Source: Clostridium manihotivorum (GTDB lineage Bacteria > Bacillota > Clostridia > Clostridiales > Clostridiaceae). From it: DNA of 64,000 nucleotides. Positions 27,484 through 36,766 of the stretch are shown in pieces. The stretch covers positions 5,907,776 through 5,971,775 of the forward strand of contig NZ_CP025746.1 of assembly GCF_004015185.1 (NCBI RefSeq), written 5' to 3'. How positions within the stretch are numbered: position 1 is the first letter of the stretch; each line of letters opens with the position of its first letter. Under the pieces are notes generated by a model. That model did no database searches. It was not told where the DNA came from and saw only the letters and a list, made by a program, of their open reading frames with translations. The position numbers and the translations under genes are program-made.

Positions 27484-27873
27484 CTATAGGTAGTTTTGTA
27501 ATACATTCCAGCTTTCAGAACCAACTATTCCATCAACTTGTACAATATTTGGATCTGCAAATTGGAATTGTCTTACAGCATTTTCAGTAGCTGTTCCAAA
27601 TATACCATCTGTACTTAAACCATAATGTCCATAATTATTAAGAGCTATCTGAACTTGTCTAACTGAAAGTCCTTGATCCCCTTTTTGTATTACTCCACCT
27701 CTTGCAATTATAGTAGATGCAGATGTACTCCAATCTACAAATTGTGGTGTCATTATAGCTGTTGGTGCCTCTTTTAAATCTGAATTTCTAGTCGCAGCAA
27801 AAGTTGGAGTTGCAGAAGCTAAAAGTGACACTACTAATGTACCTGTTGCAATTATTTTTTTTGCGTTTAACAT
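27484..27873 (-). CDS. Secreted peptidoglycan-binding domain protein
   Basis: 129 residues. A signal peptide (residues 1-27, ending TPTFAA) is followed by a linker and one PG_binding_1 domain from about residue 62. The repeat hallmarks are visible: QKGDQGLSVRQVQIALNNYG, then LSTDGIFGTATENAVRQFQ and VDGIVGSESWNVLQ. There is no catalytic domain, so it probably binds the cell wall without cutting it; it may modulate a partner hydrolase. GGAGG lies 8 bases before the ATG. It is a single-gene unit with its own terminator. Confidence 0.88.
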   Translation of the reverse strand: MLNAKKIIATGTLVVSLLASATPTFAATRNSDLKEAPTAIMTPQFVDWSTSASTIIARGGVIQKGDQGLSVRQVQIALNNYGHYGLSTDGIFGTATENAVRQFQFADPNIVQVDGIVGSESWNVLQNYL

Positions 27874-28224
27874 AATTTTCTCCTCCTTTTATTTATAATA
27901 TTCGTGATCACACTTACAATATATTCCTCATGGTATCAAAAGTCAATAAATATAGTCAAAATAATTTTTATATTTTTATTTTATGCAACATTTTATAATA
28001 AAACTAGTTTCCAAAGAGCTGTTAAGAATAAAACCATTACATCAATTTCGTTTTGCATAATAGTAAGAATATTCTAACTTATCTCTGCATTATTAGATAT
28101 CAATCTATCCTTCAGTCCAATATTTAATCATTTATTTCTTATTAGTTAACCCTAATTCACCGTTATAAATCCTTAACGCTGCTAGGTTTAGCTAATAAAA
28201 AACTTTATACTAGCCCTAATAATT
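27874..28224. other. Intergenic region with repeat trace
   Basis: Mostly AT-rich promoter DNA. Around 28160-28215, cttaacgctgctaggtttagct and a following actagccc resemble the terminator-associated repeat. No gene is seen. Confidence 0.4.
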
Positions 28225-28256
28225 AAAAGATCAGAGTACTCTACCTCTGATCTTTT
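28225..28256 (-). terminator. Terminator of the SDR gene
   Basis: AAAAGATCAGAG pairs with CTCTGATCTTTT around an 8-base loop, 12 bases after the stop codon. Confidence 0.8.
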
Positions 28257-28267
28257 AAACTATTAAT

Positions 28268-29128
28268 TTATTTATTAAATATACTTACGTCAGGGTTCTT
28301 ACCTTCCAATATATTCTTAGCTCTTAATCCTATTATAGGTTCATACTCAGGATGAGTTGTTATATAGAACTTCTCCTCCTCAATAGCACTAAAAACAGTA
28401 TTTGCTATTGTATCTATTGGCATTCCTGTTTCAATTAAATGTCTAGCAACCTCTAAAGTTCTTTTATAACTTTCAGTTGCATAATAAGGATCAACCTGAG
28501 GATCTGCTGCAAATCTTTCTGGTCTATGCCTATAACTATTGTGGAGATCTGTTTGAACAAAGCCTGGGCAGAACACAGACATTTTTATTTTAGAATTCAT
28601 AGCCTGTAGATCGTAATACATAGATTCTGTTAACGCCACAGCTGCATGCTTAGTTGTGTGATATATTGTAAGACCTGGTGAGGTTAGAAGTCCTGCAACA
28701 GATGCAGTATTAACTATATAGGCCTCTCTATCTTGTTTTAGCATTGTAGGAATAAAAGCCTTAGCTCCGTATACTAATCCATTAACATTAGTTCCAATAA
28801 TCCAATCCCAATCCCTTACTGGAACTTCCCAAGCTGCACCACCTACTACAACTCCTGCATTATTAAACAATAAATCTACTTGTCCAAATCTTTCTATTGT
28901 TTTATCAGCTAAAGCTTGTACTTGTTCATATACAGTTACATCTAAGGTTACAGCTAAGGTTTCTGCACCCATAGCCTTTATTGTTTCATCAACTTTTTTT
29001 AGATTTTCACTATCTATATCTGCAAGTACTATCTTCATTTCTCTTTTTGCACATTCTTTTGCAAACTCTACACCAAAGCCATTTGCAGCTCCAGTTATTA
29101 CAGCAACTTTATTTTTGAAATCCTTCAT
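28268..29128 (-). CDS. Short-chain dehydrogenase/reductase
   Basis: A 286-residue NAD(P)-dependent oxidoreductase of the classical SDR fold. The cofactor motif TGAANGFG is near residue 13. LLFNNAGVV is the structural NNAG motif and YHTTK holds the catalytic Tyr and Lys near residue 160, with Ser in NTASVAG. Asp37-type ADIDSEN after beta-2 favours NAD over NADP. It lies beside an enoate-reductase-type enzyme and a divergent PucR-like regulator, so a shared pathway reducing or oxidising a hydroxy/enoyl compound is likely. The substrate is unknown; steroid, fatty-acid and sugar substrates are all known for the family. Confidence 0.87.
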   Translation of the reverse strand: MKDFKNKVAVITGAANGFGVEFAKECAKREMKIVLADIDSENLKKVDETIKAMGAETLAVTLDVTVYEQVQALADKTIERFGQVDLLFNNAGVVVGGAAWEVPVRDWDWIIGTNVNGLVYGAKAFIPTMLKQDREAYIVNTASVAGLLTSPGLTIYHTTKHAAVALTESMYYDLQAMNSKIKMSVFCPGFVQTDLHNSYRHRPERFAADPQVDPYYATESYKRTLEVARHLIETGMPIDTIANTVFSAIEEEKFYITTHPEYEPIIGLRAKNILEGKNPDVSIFNK

Positions 29129-29260
29129 CTCATATCTCTCCTTTTATATCTTAATTAAATTAATTAGCGGTTATATTACACTTCCACTAAATTTATACAT
29201 TATTAGCTATATAATAGTAAAATTATACATTATTTTTATTAATGGTTCAAATATACATAA

Positions 29261-31198
29261 TTAAATTATATATACTTTTTCAAATCCCTGTCTTATAGCC
29301 TCTGCTATTCTCCCTGGTGCACTTGCGTCTCCTATTACCCTTACCTTATCAAAGTATTCCTCAAGTACTTGCACCAAAGAATTATTAGATTTGATTCCTA
29401 ATGAAAGTATAACTTTATCAACTTCAATATTTACAACCTCATTAGTACTCAAATTTATAAGATCAACAGATTGTTCATTTATCTTCACTAGTTTATGTGA
29501 AGTAAGTATATTAGCATTATGCTTCATAAGATTACCAACTACAGTATACATATTAGATGGATAAACTCCTGTTCCGATCTTAGGCAGTATATCCACTAAT
29601 GTTATTTTATTATTTCTAATAGCTAAGTACTCAGCTGTTTCACAACCAGTCATTCCAGATCCTATTACCATTACCTTTTCATCTCTAATATCTACTTTAC
29701 CTGAAAGTACATCTGATACATTGTACACATTTGCACTGGAGATTCCGTCTATAGAAGGTACAATAGGATCTGAACCAGTGGCAACAAATACTGCATATGG
29801 ATTAAGCTTCTTAATACTATTAATATCAGCCTTACAATTAAGTCTTATGTCAACATCCAACTTATGAAGCTCTCTTTTATAAAAATTTATTAGTTCGGTT
29901 AGCTTCTCTTTCTTAGGCGGCTTACTTCCTAGTGCAACCATGCCACCCAACTCTGATTCTTTTTCAAAAAGTACAACATTAAAATCCCTAAGTGCTGCAC
30001 ATCTGGCAGCTTCCAAACCTGCAGGTCCTGCTCCTATCACAACAATAGTCTTCCTATCACCATCTCTCTTAAGACTATTGAACTCTAATTCTCTTCCTAG
30101 TTTTGGATTGACTGCGCATTTAACTGTTTTACCAGACTCAAGCTCTTCTATACAGTGAAGGCAAGATATACATGGCGTTATTTCATCAGCTCTTCCTTCA
30201 AAAGCCTTTAATGCAAACTCAGCATCAGCAAGTTGAGCTCTTCCAAGACCAGCAAAATCCATAACTCCTTCATTTAGAAGCTGTTCTGCAACACCTGGAT
30301 GCTTTATGTTATTAACGGCTATTACTGGTATATTAATATTATCTCTAATATTTTTAGCCAGATGCTTCTTCCAACCTTGCTCAAAAGCAATCGGTTCAAT
30401 TATGCTATATCCTGACTCATATATACCACTGCTTACATTAATAGCGGCAACTCCTATACTCTCCAAATACTTTGCAATTTTAATAGAATCTTCTATTCTT
30501 AAACCACCTTCTACAAATTCATCTCCATCGATCCTCACACTGATAGGAAATCTAGGCCCACATACACTCTTTATTCCCATTATTATTTCAGTTATAAATC
30601 TCATTCTTCCTTCAAAGCTGCCTCCATATTTATCTATTCTTTTATTTGTATATGGACTCAAGAATTGATTTATCAAATATCCATGAGCAGCATGTAACTC
30701 TACTCCATCTACACCTGCAGTTTGAGCTATTTTAGCTCCTTTTATAAACTTCTTAACAAGAGCTTCCGCTTCTTCAATAGTCATTTCCCTAGGCACTTCT
30801 TTACAAACACCGCAAGGAATCGCACTAGGAGCTATAAGCTGCTTACCATCTATCAAATGGCTATGGCTTTCTCTTCCTGGGTGATGCAATTGAACAAATA
30901 TCTTTGTGTCATACTTATGAACTGTTCTCACAAGCCTTTCAAGTTGAGCTACGTGTTTTATGCTAGTAACACTTAACTGGTTCGATGTTCCTACCCCATA
31001 CTCTTCATCTATTCTGGTTATCTCAGTTATTATAAGTCCACATCCTCCTTTTGCTCTTTCTTCATAATAAGCAATAAGTTCTTGAGATGCTTCTCCTGTG
31101 TAACTAGCTAACGAAGTACCTATGGCAGGCATTACTATTCTGTTCTTTAATTCGAGACCTCCAATATTACCCTTAGAAAATAACTTTTTATACTCCAT
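29261..31198 (-). CDS. Enoate-reductase-type FMN/FAD/Fe-S oxidoreductase
   Basis: 645 residues of the old-yellow-enzyme/2,4-dienoyl-CoA reductase family. An N-terminal TIM barrel for FMN (GLELKNRIVMPAIGTSL, GVDGVELHAAHGYL) comes first. Next is the 4Fe-4S cysteine set CISCLHC...CAVNP near residues 342-366. The C-terminal half has two dinucleotide-binding motifs, VVIGAGPAGLEAARCA and VMVIGSGMTGCETAEYL. Such enzymes reduce activated C=C bonds (2-enoates, dienoyl-CoA, bile-acid intermediates). GGAGG precedes the ATG. It is upstream of the SDR and divergent from the PucR-like gene; the three probably form one metabolic unit. Confidence 0.9.
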   Translation of the reverse strand: MEYKKLFSKGNIGGLELKNRIVMPAIGTSLASYTGEASQELIAYYEERAKGGCGLIITEITRIDEEYGVGTSNQLSVTSIKHVAQLERLVRTVHKYDTKIFVQLHHPGRESHSHLIDGKQLIAPSAIPCGVCKEVPREMTIEEAEALVKKFIKGAKIAQTAGVDGVELHAAHGYLINQFLSPYTNKRIDKYGGSFEGRMRFITEIIMGIKSVCGPRFPISVRIDGDEFVEGGLRIEDSIKIAKYLESIGVAAINVSSGIYESGYSIIEPIAFEQGWKKHLAKNIRDNINIPVIAVNNIKHPGVAEQLLNEGVMDFAGLGRAQLADAEFALKAFEGRADEITPCISCLHCIEELESGKTVKCAVNPKLGRELEFNSLKRDGDRKTIVVIGAGPAGLEAARCAALRDFNVVLFEKESELGGMVALGSKPPKKEKLTELINFYKRELHKLDVDIRLNCKADINSIKKLNPYAVFVATGSDPIVPSIDGISSANVYNVSDVLSGKVDIRDEKVMVIGSGMTGCETAEYLAIRNNKITLVDILPKIGTGVYPSNMYTVVGNLMKHNANILTSHKLVKINEQSVDLINLSTNEVVNIEVDKVILSLGIKSNNSLVQVLEEYFDKVRVIGDASAPGRIAEAIRQGFEKVYII

Positions 31199-31377
31199 AA
31201 TATCCTCCTATGATTTTCTATTAAGTAGAAAACACACACATAAACATCAGTAATGTAAAGTTATACATTCATCTATAATTATAAGTTAACATAAGGATAA
31301 TTATATAAATATAGTCTTTATGAACAAAAATAGGATATAATATAATGCATATAGCACTATATTATAGGAGTGATTTT
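31199..31377. promoter_or_regulatory. Divergent control region between enoate reductase and PucR-like regulator
   Basis: This 180-base spacer contains AAAGTTATACATT at about 31258-31270. Very similar AAATTTATACATT and AAAATTATACATT occur at about 29191 and 29220, upstream of the SDR. These three may be regulator sites, though the motif is AT-rich and could recur by chance. Confidence 0.4.
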
Positions 31378-32934
31378 ATGCAAATATATTTCAAAGATAT
31401 CTTTAAGGAAATAAAAGAGCTTTATGAGTTTAGCAGCTATGAAAACAATTGCAACTCAACTGCAATAAGGCAAATAAAGTTCATAACCAATGATATTTCT
31501 CATTTTGAACAATCTTGTTTATATATAGGCAAAACTTCTCAACTAGTAAATGCATATGACTATGATAGCAGTAGCTTCATATTATTTAAGAACAGTGATT
31601 TATCGCATTTAAAGATATCAAATTATATATTACTCAATAATGAGGAGAATCTATTCTCAGTATTTAATCTAATAAATGAAATACTTACAAAATATCTTTT
31701 GATAGATAATCCTGCAGTGAATCTACTAGATTCATTGGCTCATGGTAATGGATTAAAAGACCTGATTAATATAGGCTCAGAGTTTATAGATAATCCAGTA
31801 ATTCTCTTAGATAGTAGCTTTTCCGTATTAGAATATTCTAAAAATGTACCTATCTCTGATGACATTTGGACTCGTAATATCAATAGAGGTTATTGTTCTT
31901 ATGAATTTATTTCTTATGTACAAAAACAAAAGGAATTAAGAGGGTCATCTTTAAACAATGAACCATTCCCTTTTAAATGCATAGCTAGCCCTTATATCAA
32001 ATATGTAAGTAAGCTTGTTATAGATTCTAGATTAGTTGGGTATTTGGTGTTATTGGAGTGCAATAAAAAAGTAAGACCTGAGCATTTAAGCTTATTAAAG
32101 ATTTTGAATAATGCTATAGTAGAAGAACTTAGGACAAACTTGTTTTATAGAACTACTAAGGGAAATAACTATGAAAATCTTATATATGACTTATTAGAAG
32201 ATAATATAAAAGATGAGAATATTGCTTTAGAAAAAATGCGAAATTCCAATTGTAATTTTTCAAAAAACTTATTTTTAGTAACCATTGACTTATCCAATTA
32301 TAAACAAGTTAGCCCTAATCAGCCATTAAAACATTATCTAGATAATATATTTATCAACTCTAAATTTATCTATTATAAAGAGGACATAGTTATATTATTA
32401 GATAGTCGAGATAATACTAAAAATTTAGATTCTGTAATAACGCAAAACTTAGATTTTTTAAGAAATAACAACTTATCTATTGGTATAAGTGACAGATTCT
32501 CTAATCTTACAGCTATTAATAAAAGCTACAATCAATGCAAAACCGTTATAAATTTGTCCAAGCAGTTAAATATACCAGGAATTATTTTTAGATATAATGA
32601 CTATAAATTTTATAGCTTAATTGATTATACTGCGAATAATAATCCTGAATTTACAAATGAATATTGCCACAGTTCTGTCCTTAAACTGCTTGAATATGAT
32701 TCAAATAATAACACAGATTATTATAAGATATTGAAAGTTTATCTTCAAAATAACCAAAATACAAATTTGACTTCCGAAAAACTTTTTATACATAGAAACA
32801 CTTTGAATTATAAGCTGACTAAAATAAAGGATATATTAGGAGTAGACCTAAAAGACAGTGAAGATATTTTTAAAATTTATTATTCCATAAAACTAATAGA
32901 ATACACTGACTCTATAAAGTCTAGAATATCTTAA
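31378..32934 (+). CDS. PucR/CdaR-type transcriptional regulator
   Basis: About 518 residues. The C-terminal HTH_30 domain is clear: YLQNNQNTNLTSEKLFIHRN followed by TLNYKLTKIKDILGVDL. It is preceded by a GGDEF-related region of the CdaR type (SIGISDRFSNLTAINKSYNQ). The N-terminal part has a possible ligand-binding domain. The ATG at 31378 is preferred because AGGAG lies 7 bases upstream; the frame opens at 31345. It is divergent from the enoate-reductase gene, the usual layout for a local activator responding to the pathway substrate. Confidence 0.85.
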   Translation: MQIYFKDIFKEIKELYEFSSYENNCNSTAIRQIKFITNDISHFEQSCLYIGKTSQLVNAYDYDSSSFILFKNSDLSHLKISNYILLNNEENLFSVFNLINEILTKYLLIDNPAVNLLDSLAHGNGLKDLINIGSEFIDNPVILLDSSFSVLEYSKNVPISDDIWTRNINRGYCSYEFISYVQKQKELRGSSLNNEPFPFKCIASPYIKYVSKLVIDSRLVGYLVLLECNKKVRPEHLSLLKILNNAIVEELRTNLFYRTTKGNNYENLIYDLLEDNIKDENIALEKMRNSNCNFSKNLFLVTIDLSNYKQVSPNQPLKHYLDNIFINSKFIYYKEDIVILLDSRDNTKNLDSVITQNLDFLRNNNLSIGISDRFSNLTAINKSYNQCKTVINLSKQLNIPGIIFRYNDYKFYSLIDYTANNNPEFTNEYCHSSVLKLLEYDSNNNTDYYKILKVYLQNNQNTNLTSEKLFIHRNTLNYKLTKIKDILGVDLKDSEDIFKIYYSIKLIEYTDSIKSRIS

Positions 32935-32944
32935 ATAACTTTTC

Positions 32945-33045
32945 TAAGTCCTTAAAATTACTAGGTTTAACTAGCGTTTTTTGTGTAAACTTGTCTAGAC
33001 AGTCAAAAAGCATGCCCTCAGCAAATACCTTTGAAGACATGCTTT
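32945..33045 (+). terminator. Terminator with associated repeat after the PucR-like gene
   Basis: ccttaaaattactaggtttaac and tctagacagtcaaaa are followed by a hairpin, AAAGCATG against CATGCTTT (33007-33045), and TCTTAATT. It ends the PucR-like transcript and may also act on the minus strand for the MFS remnant. Confidence 0.6.
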
Positions 33046-33050
33046 CTTAA

Positions 33051-33357
33051 TTATTTATCTTTACCTAGCTTATGACAGAATAAGGCTATTCCTTGGGTAA
33101 TAAGTCCTGTAGCACAAACACCATATCATCCAAAATGAGAATAACTATAAGCTCCCACAAATGAACCTATGGATCCCCCTAAAAAGTAAGATACCATAAA
33201 AACAGTATTTACTCTATTTCGAGCTTCCTCACTTATGGCATGAACTCTAGCCTGATTAGATATCTGACAAGACTGAACACCTAAATCAAGTAAAATTACA
33301 CCTATTACTAAACCTATTCTCTTTCCTTGACAACAAAACATTTTCTTCTTTCATAAT
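33051..33357 (-). pseudogene. MFS transporter C-terminal remnant
   Basis: The frame has GLVIGVILLDLGVQ, SNQARVHAISEEARNRVN and FLGGSIGSFVGA, a C-terminal half of a YnfM-like or drug-efflux MFS protein. A TGA stop replaces what is probably Trp (HFG-stop-YGVCATGL); the frame then continues to KLGKDK and TAA at 33051. The N-terminal two thirds are missing. A short ATGAAAGAAGAAAATG start just upstream may be the original N-terminus, implying an internal deletion. It is non-functional. Confidence 0.8.
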
Positions 33358-33942
33358 CTAGTATTTTATCTTTATATTTCTCTCATCTTCCTCAACTTCA
33401 ACATTGCTAACAAACATATCCAAGCTTTTATTAAAATCATTTTCTATTATAAAATCAGCCATATCTATTACTTTCGATGCAGATTCTTTAAAAGAATTGA
33501 TCTCAGTGTTCTTTATCATTACAAAATATCCAGGTATAACAACATTTCTAAGGCTATTTGATTCACAAATTATCAATGCATCAGATGGTACCTTTGACAT
33601 GAAGTAATTTATCCCCTCTTCTAGATGGCCCTTTAGACATTTAAGCCAGTAGACCTTATCTGCTCCAGCAGAAAGTAACAGTGATGTATCCTTATTTCTA
33701 TTGCAGTCAACTTCTTCTATAAGCTCAAAGTTTTCTTTTAAGTTAGTACATACACCACAACCTTCTCCGCCTCTTTGACACTTACCATTCTTATGCTCTA
33801 TGGTAGTAACCTTTAGAGCTATAACTTTTATATCACTTTTAAATTTATTGATAAGCGCTGAGGCTAAGGTTGTCTTTCCGCTATTCCTACCTGTAGATCC
33901 AATCATGAGCATCTGCTCTATACTTATTAAATCTTTATTCAT
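33358..33942 (-). CDS. MobB-like P-loop GTPase with cysteine cluster
   Basis: 194 residues. The Walker A GSTGRNSGKTT is near residues 15-25, and the fold pattern (VIALKVTTIEHKNG, then LLSAGADKVYWLK) recalls MobB, which binds GTP in molybdopterin guanine dinucleotide synthesis. A cysteine-rich loop, CQRGGEGCGVC, follows the second strand and may bind metal. No molybdopterin genes are in the window. The ATG at 33942 is favoured, with AAAGGAAG upstream. It could be a metallochaperone-type GTPase rather than MobB; the call is to family level only. Confidence 0.65.
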   Translation of the reverse strand: MNKDLISIEQMLMIGSTGRNSGKTTLASALINKFKSDIKVIALKVTTIEHKNGKCQRGGEGCGVCTNLKENFELIEEVDCNRNKDTSLLLSAGADKVYWLKCLKGHLEEGINYFMSKVPSDALIICESNSLRNVVIPGYFVMIKNTEINSFKESASKVIDMADFIIENDFNKSLDMFVSNVEVEEDERNIKIKY

Positions 33943-34077
33943 TTGATACACTTCCTTTATGCGGTTATACGACTTTTGTTAGATTCCAAATAGAATTCTA
34001 TACTTTTTAGCTATTAAAAGCAAATAAGAACGGTTATCCATATCCTTATTGTAAATATACCTAAGGAATAAAAAAAA

Positions 34078-34104
34078 TTCGCTAAAGCTATCTCCTTTAG
34101 CGAA
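34078..34104 (-). terminator. Terminator downstream of the chemoreceptor gene
   Basis: TTCGCTAAAG pairs with CTTTAGCGAA, and the minus strand continues with TTTTTTTATTCC. Confidence 0.8.
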
Positions 34105-34182
34105 CTCTTTTATTCTAATCTGCATCTCCTGAACTAATGCATAACTTTTTTCATAGACGATACCATATAAATTTCAGAATAA

Positions 34183-35934
34183 TTACACCTTAAAATTGCT
34201 TGCCAGTTCAGTCAACTCTTGAGCAGTTTCTGCTTGACTTTGAGAAGATGTAGATACTTCTGAAACTGCATTGGTTACCTCATTTACACTTAGTGATATA
34301 TCTTCTGAACTGCTAGCTGATTCAGCTGCTGTTGCTGATAGATTCTCTAAGGCATAAGCAACCTGATCTATTACTTCTTTTATTTGAATAGCTGCTGAAG
34401 ATATGTCACGAGCCATATCATTTACAAATTCAGCATCTTTTTCATATTGATCACCAGTTTCCATAAATAGTTCATAGGTTGGCTTAACCTCATCCTCGAG
34501 GTATTTAAGAACTCCCTGACCACTATTAGATAGATTATTAAATGCTTGTTGAACACTGTTTACAATCTTATAAATATTCGCAACTGCCTCTGAAGATTGT
34601 TCCGCTAGGCTCCTTACCTCATCTGCAACTACTGCAAAGCCTTTACCCATTTCTCCTGCTCTTGCAGCCTCAATTGCAGCATTTAATGCAAGAAGGTTAG
34701 TTTGCTCTGCTATTTCCCCTATAGATTTTGCCATAATTACTATATCATCAACTACTTTTCCATCTTCTATAGCCTTCAGTATACTTCTTCTATTTTCAAT
34801 ATATATTCTAGTTCCTTCTTCCATACTTTTTGCTGCCTTTTCCTTAACTTCCAGAGCTCTATTCTTTATTTCCACAGCAGATTTGAAACTTCTATCAGCT
34901 TTACTTGTAAGGTCACTAGTCGTATTACCTATCTCTTGTGCAGATGCGCTTACTTCTTCTGTGGTTGCACTTAAATCTTGTATTCCTTTTGCTATTTGTT
35001 CAGTAGATTCATTTACAATACTCATCTTTGAGGCAACTTCTTGTGAAGTAGCTGATAGCTCCTCACTTGCAGCACTAATATCACTAGCACCATTAATTAT
35101 TTGTGATATAAGTAGTTTCATATTTTCTTTCGCCTTGTTTAGATCTCTTGCAAGATCACCTATTTCGTCTTTTGAATCCAAATCTATATTAGTAGTTAGA
35201 TCACCTTTACCTAAGCCTTCAGCAAAGACTACTACCTTTTTTAGCTTTTTCGATATAATTGTAGCAATAACTACACCCATTAAAATTGCAACAAAAAAAC
35301 CAATTGAGGTAATTACAATAACTTGTAAACTTGTAGTTTTATATGTAGCATTATTTGAGTTATATATAGAATCAGCTTCCGATATTGAAGTATCACTTAA
35401 GTCTCCTAGGCTCTTGAATAAAGTTTCTCTAACCTTAGAGGCTGAAGAAATTAGACTTGTGGCAGATTTATAATCACCTGCTATAGCAAAGTCACTCATC
35501 TTTTTTCCCATTTCAAGGTAAGCCTTAGAAGAACTCTCTATACTATCCAAGGTACTTTTATCCTTTTCGCCCTCTGCTTTACTCTTATATGCTCTAATGG
35601 ATTCGTTTGTAGTCTTTATTTCAGAAAACATTGCAGCACTTTGCTTTGTAAGCTCTTCTATATCTTTAACTGTTTCATCAGCCTCACCGGTATCCTTTTG
35701 CTGCTTGTATGCCATCTTTAGTAAATCAGTTCTTATATCAGAATAATTTTGCCTAAGCTTATTTACCTTATTTATAGTTTTAAGGTTATAATCATGCAGT
35801 AATACAGCATTTGAGTTTATTTTATTCATATCTCGAAGCCCTAAATACCCAACCGCTACTATGAATAGAGATATAAAAACTACTAATGCTAATATCTTTG
35901 TTACAAGCTTTTGATTTCCAACCCATTTTATCAT
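34183..35934 (-). CDS. Methyl-accepting chemotaxis protein
   Basis: A 583-residue membrane chemoreceptor. Helix 1 (about residues 12-32) and helix 2 (about 203-225) bracket a helical four-helix-bundle sensor. A HAMP domain follows (KKVVVFAEGLGKGDLTTNID), then the signalling domain, whose tip is IAEQTNLLALNAAIEAARAG and AVVADEVRSLAEQS. It senses a small ligand outside the cell and controls CheA. No che genes are nearby. The AACGANNNNTCGTT palindrome lies 34 bases upstream of its start, and the TetR-type gene directly upstream is the probable binder. Confidence 0.93.
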   Translation of the reverse strand: MIKWVGNQKLVTKILALVVFISLFIVAVGYLGLRDMNKINSNAVLLHDYNLKTINKVNKLRQNYSDIRTDLLKMAYKQQKDTGEADETVKDIEELTKQSAAMFSEIKTTNESIRAYKSKAEGEKDKSTLDSIESSSKAYLEMGKKMSDFAIAGDYKSATSLISSASKVRETLFKSLGDLSDTSISEADSIYNSNNATYKTTSLQVIVITSIGFFVAILMGVVIATIISKKLKKVVVFAEGLGKGDLTTNIDLDSKDEIGDLARDLNKAKENMKLLISQIINGASDISAASEELSATSQEVASKMSIVNESTEQIAKGIQDLSATTEEVSASAQEIGNTTSDLTSKADRSFKSAVEIKNRALEVKEKAAKSMEEGTRIYIENRRSILKAIEDGKVVDDIVIMAKSIGEIAEQTNLLALNAAIEAARAGEMGKGFAVVADEVRSLAEQSSEAVANIYKIVNSVQQAFNNLSNSGQGVLKYLEDEVKPTYELFMETGDQYEKDAEFVNDMARDISSAAIQIKEVIDQVAYALENLSATAAESASSSEDISLSVNEVTNAVSEVSTSSQSQAETAQELTELASNFKV

Positions 35935-35967
35935 ACTGTTACCTCCAAATTACTTTCTTTCGTTTAG

Positions 35968-35983
35968 GAACGAATAATCGTTC
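35968..35983. promoter_or_regulatory. Palindromic operator upstream of the chemoreceptor
   Basis: GAACGA-ATAA-TCGTTC is a 16-bp palindrome ending 34 bases before the chemoreceptor ATG, between that gene and the TetR gene. AACGA-TTAA-TCGTT lies at the same distance before the GGDEF-HD-GYP gene (46802-46815). Confidence 0.75.
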
Positions 35984-36001
35984 GCTTTATAATAAATTTT
36001 T

Positions 36002-36592
36002 TTATTTTTTTATACTTTTCCAAAATCCTGACCAGAGTCTATCTACAAATTCATCATTTAGTGGAATATTGTAAACTACTTTTTCTTCTAAATAAGCTAG
36101 CATTCCAGATATATATATATAAAACAGGTTTTCATTACTGTCTTCAATTATCCTATTTTCATTTTTTAATTTATCAAAGTATTTTTCAAAAAACTTTACA
36201 CTAGCTTCATTTATCATAAAGTTAGAATAGTTAGCATCATTGATATTTTCCTTACCCTTTGCAAAAAACGATGCTTGCCTAAGAAACATGTACTCTTGCT
36301 TATTCTTAGAGAAATATCCAACTATAGCCACATAGTATCTATGAAGAACCTCTTTAGCATCATAATCTTCTACTTTTGCAACATATTCTTTTATACTGCT
36401 TACACCTACTCCAGCCTTACTTATACACTCTCTCCATACAGTTACAAATATCTCTTCCTTACTAGAAAAGTGTGAATATATAGATGATGGCTTTAATCCA
36501 GCCTCACTTGCTATATCTTTTATTGTTGTCCCATCGAATCCCTTTTGAGAAAAAAGTTTAAGTCCAGCTTCTTTTATTCTAAGATAAGTCAT
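36002..36592 (-). CDS. TetR/AcrR-family transcriptional regulator
   Basis: 196 residues. The N-terminal helix-turn-helix is typical: AGLKLFSQKGFDGTTIKDIA, then EAGLKPSSIYSHFSSKEE. The C-terminal ligand-binding half ends DRLWSGFWKSIKK. No good ribosome site precedes the ATG, so expression may be low. It is immediately upstream of the chemoreceptor, with the 35968-35983 palindrome in the 67-base gap. The gap suggests it controls the chemoreceptor; the second copy of the palindrome at 46.8 kb suggests it also controls the GGDEF-HD-GYP gene. The effector is unknown. Confidence 0.88.
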   Translation of the reverse strand: MTYLRIKEAGLKLFSQKGFDGTTIKDIASEAGLKPSSIYSHFSSKEEIFVTVWRECISKAGVGVSSIKEYVAKVEDYDAKEVLHRYYVAIVGYFSKNKQEYMFLRQASFFAKGKENINDANYSNFMINEASVKFFEKYFDKLKNENRIIEDSNENLFYIYISGMLAYLEEKVVYNIPLNDEFVDRLWSGFWKSIKK

Positions 36593-36681
36593 TTAACACA
36601 CATCCAATCAACATACTTATACATATCTATCGGTTTTCTTAGGATAATCTTAACGAATTTTTTTTATTCTTACAAGTAGAA

Positions 36682-36710
36682 AATCACTGAATTATTCTTA
36701 CTCAGTGATT
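36682..36710. terminator. Terminator-like hairpin after the cysteine peptidase gene
   Basis: AATCACTGA pairs with TCAGTGATT, with A-rich left and T-rich right flanks. The AATCACTG core recurs in hairpins at 51445 and 55591-55996. Confidence 0.65.
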
Positions 36711-36766
36711 TTTTTGTTAATTTAGCTTTTTTTAAGCTTATATGAAAGAAATTAATATAATTAAAG

